DNA of 64,000 nucleotides. Origin: Merluccius polli. Its lineage: Eukaryota > Chordata > Actinopteri > Gadiformes > Merlucciidae. The position numbers and the translations under genes were made by a program. The stretch lies in the NCBI GenBank assembly GCA_030340625.1, contig JAOPHQ010002390.1, positions 1 to 64,000 of the forward strand. The letters run 5' to 3'. The first letter of the stretch is position 1. Every line of letters starts with the position of its first letter. The notes under the pieces are model-generated. The model saw nothing but the letters and a program-made list of their open reading frames with translations, was not told the origin of the DNA and did no database searches. Below, in pieces: positions 62,667-64,000 of this stretch.

Positions 62667-64000
62667 CGCGTGTGTGTATGTACTGTAGTATGTGTACTAT
62701 ATACTAGTATATATACTTGTATAGTATATGTAGCACCTTTAACCTCAATGTTTATGAATAAACCACATTCTCTAGGTTCGGGAAGCTGGACTCTGAGTGA
62801 AAGTTGAACAGTGATTATTTATTGCATCCAACAAGTAATATTTTGCAATGCATGGAACCAGAGTAGATGTCTAGTCTTCGGAGTGGATCCCGTTCTCCGT
62901 TCCTTGTCGATCGCCACTGAACCGCAGAAGGTTCAGAATTCCTACCAATCAATCCCTGATCCAGCAGATGAAATAAATAAAACCAATCTACCCACATGGT
63001 GTAGAAAAAACAAACTTCCATTAATACCATGTTCATATTCATCTCACGACTTTCTACTACTCCTACTCTGGTTCTCTGCATATTCATAACCAAATAGTAC
63101 ATACACGGTTTAAATCATTGTAAATGATGGTGTACACAATTATTCATTATGAACTTGTATTTTTAACATAAATAGACTTATTGGTCTTTTTAAACAGTAT
63201 TCATATTAAGCTTTTTAAATCAATATTTATCTTTTTTAACCTTTTTAACCATAAATGAATTTGATCAATTCACTCTTTTTAATCGTGAGTATTTAATAAC
63301 CACAATGAAATAAATCACATTATGTACACAAAACGGTACATTAGAACAATATTCTTACATCATATTCCATCTGTCTCCATTAAATATGGTGGTAGCTTGG
63401 CCGGCTACACCATTAGCACCTATATTTAACACCAAGCAGGCTACCTGAGCTAGCATAGCGGAGCTACCCGCGATTAGCATTAGCACGGTAGTTAGCGAAG
63501 TTTTTTCACATAACACAATGATACAACAGTACCACGTTGAGTCAAAACATTGGATAATAACTCCGACTGGTTTTATGAAAGTGTCTCAGTAAGCAACAAG
63601 TGTCTCAGTAAGCAACATCTTCTACTACCCGGGTAGGTTTTGTGGTGAACGTTCCTATCTGTATCAAGTGAAGCGAGTAAGTGAAAATGAGATTTTTTAT
63701 TTCTCAACTGGTTTACAATTTGTTCACACACACAATTTTTCATTCCAGACGAGCCAGCCTGGTGAACGTTCCCAGTCCCCACCACAGACCAGGATCGCTC
63801 AGCAGGTTTGTTATTTTTCAAATACTTCTTTAGGATGTCTTAATTGGTTATTAATGTATACTTTGTGTATTTGATAAGACATATTGTCAGTGGATTTTGC
63901 TTTTTGTTTCACAGGCGGAGGAGAGCTCCTTTCCACTGAACCCAGTCTGGTTCAGCAGCACAGTATTGGATGCTATGGAGGAAGTCTCTCCTTCGAATCT
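58073..64000 (+). CDS. Second Helentron gene, exons 1-9, cut by window edge
   Basis: Exons 58073-58222, 58347-58416, 58601-58704, 60026-60298, 60455-60548, 61307-61374, 61467-61685, 63749-63805 and 63915 to the edge are all in frame with consensus splice sites. They encode the basic head, the whole SGNH-like domain (GDSH, PSNN, DGVHLSDD) and the Pro/Ser-rich linker. Exon 8 is one CAG codon shorter than in the complete gene. Intron 3 has the LINE, intron 5 a second LINE piece and intron 7 about 2 kb of inserted DNA. Unlike the SGNH-only gene it continues into exons 8 and 9, so Rep, helicase and endonuclease may follow beyond the window. Confidence 0.8.
58738..59980 (-). mobile_element. Intron-3 LINE in the right-edge Helentron, antisense
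   Basis: C-terminal ORF2 part (59,098-59,439, frame damaged near the VCGVKLWNN equivalent) and RT part (59,715-59,975, FADDTNVF) on the minus strand, with a (TGAT)n tail at 58,745. A CATA tetranucleotide run lies at 59,045-59,092. Confidence 0.8.
60637..61212 (-). mobile_element. LINE 3'-end insertion with (GATA)n tail in intron 5
   Basis: The host sequence TGTACCT|CAATATGC of the other copies is interrupted here. On the minus strand the insert ends with a TGTTCGAAATAAA-type end and a TATC tail, as in fish LINE 3' ends. The rest is AT-rich with CA/TA runs (61,010-61,190). There is no coding frame. Confidence 0.6.
62494..62562. repeat. Nested palindrome related to 1116-1165
   Basis: The outer arms CGGGATAA/TTATCCCG (62,494-62,501 and 62,555-62,562) enclose the inner arms GTCCATTA/TAATGGAC (62,515-62,522 and 62,531-62,538). 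The same core sits in the TIR element near 1116-1165 in the opposite orientation. Confidence 0.75.
62563..62662. repeat. TA/TG microsatellite
   Basis: Alternating TATATA/CACA runs followed by about 18 TG units. It borders the palindrome. Confidence 0.95.

Larger units (their letters stand above)
61720..63684. repeat. Composite insertion in intron 7 of the right-edge Helentron
   Basis: In the complete gene intron 7 is about 100 bp; here it is 2.06 kb. The insert holds a segment at 61,826-61,880 related to 872-920 at the left edge, a nested palindrome at 62,494-62,562, a TA/TG microsatellite (62,563-62,662) and about 1 kb of unrecognised DNA (62,730-63,660) with an AATAAA near its start. No transposase was seen. 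Confidence 0.6.

Noticed and set aside
62622..62807. Plus-strand frame beginning with Cys-Val repeats
   Set aside because: It starts in a TG microsatellite and has no recognisable continuation.
62815..63102. Minus-strand 95-codon frame
   Set aside because: No family resemblance, unremarkable composition, and it lies in an inserted non-coding block; support is too weak to call a gene.

Overview
The window is genomic DNA from a vertebrate, most likely a teleost (probably percomorph) fish. The sequence support for this is an intact Tc1/mariner-type element, intron-containing Helentron genes with a C-terminal endonuclease, a simple endogenous retrovirus (ERV), L2/CR1-like LINE remnants, hAT-type MITEs, long CA/TG/TCTC microsatellites, and a short motif near 4563-4602 that is widespread in fish repeats. 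No tRNA, rRNA, CRISPR array, bacterial operon or recognisable single-copy host gene was seen. Nearly all of the 64 kb is transposable-element DNA, much of it duplicated in tandem and nested.

Layout. 1-2.58 kb: unclassified repeats, including a TIR-bounded element and a 23-base G run. 2.58-8.5 kb: three tandem units of about 2.44 kb, each with Helentron exons 1-2 and a piece of retroviral LTR; units 1 and 2 also carry an 839-840 bp insertion. 8.55-9.77 kb: an intact DD36E Tc1/mariner element sitting in an LTR fragment. 9.77-17.26 kb: an ERV with gag and most of pol deleted, a complete 724-codon env frame, a 2.03-kb tandem duplication of the env 3' half plus 3' region, a 3' LTR, and then leader sequence again, as in a tandem provirus. 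17.3-32.7 kb: one complete Helentron gene. I could join 13 exons with consistent phases and consensus splice sites, giving about 2,853 residues: N-terminal SGNH-hydrolase-like domain, linker, OTU/C76-like cysteine protease, an 18-residue repeat array, a Cys-rich region, HUH Rep, Pif1-like helicase and an EEP endonuclease. Intron 3 holds an antisense LINE, itself split by a hAT-type element. 33-39 kb: exon-like 70-bp repeats, a LINE reverse-transcriptase remnant and a 2-kb tandem duplication rich in perfect hairpins.

39-58 kb: a large tandem duplication (about 38.99-46.4 and 50.91-58.05 kb, offset about 11.9 kb). Each copy has an inverted Helentron leader, a broken exon 3 and an array in which the SGNH catalytic exon 4 is reiterated 3-4 times. 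Between the two copies lies a compact 7-exon gene (46,438-49,281) that reads as an SGNH-only protein of 269 residues. From 58,073 to the right edge runs a further Helentron gene whose exons 1-9 are all in frame; its Rep/helicase part would lie outside the window.

How it fits together. The Helentron is the backbone. The antisense LINE is in intron 3 of the complete gene, both arrays, the SGNH-only gene and the right-edge gene, so it entered an ancestor of these. The hAT element in intron 3 is only in the complete gene; the 839-bp element only in left units 1 and 2; the DD36E element only in left unit 3. Most interesting for follow-up: the SGNH-Helentron fusion, the SGNH-only derivative, the selective multiplication of the SGNH exon, and the retained env frame. 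All calls come from reading the sequence; no database search was run.
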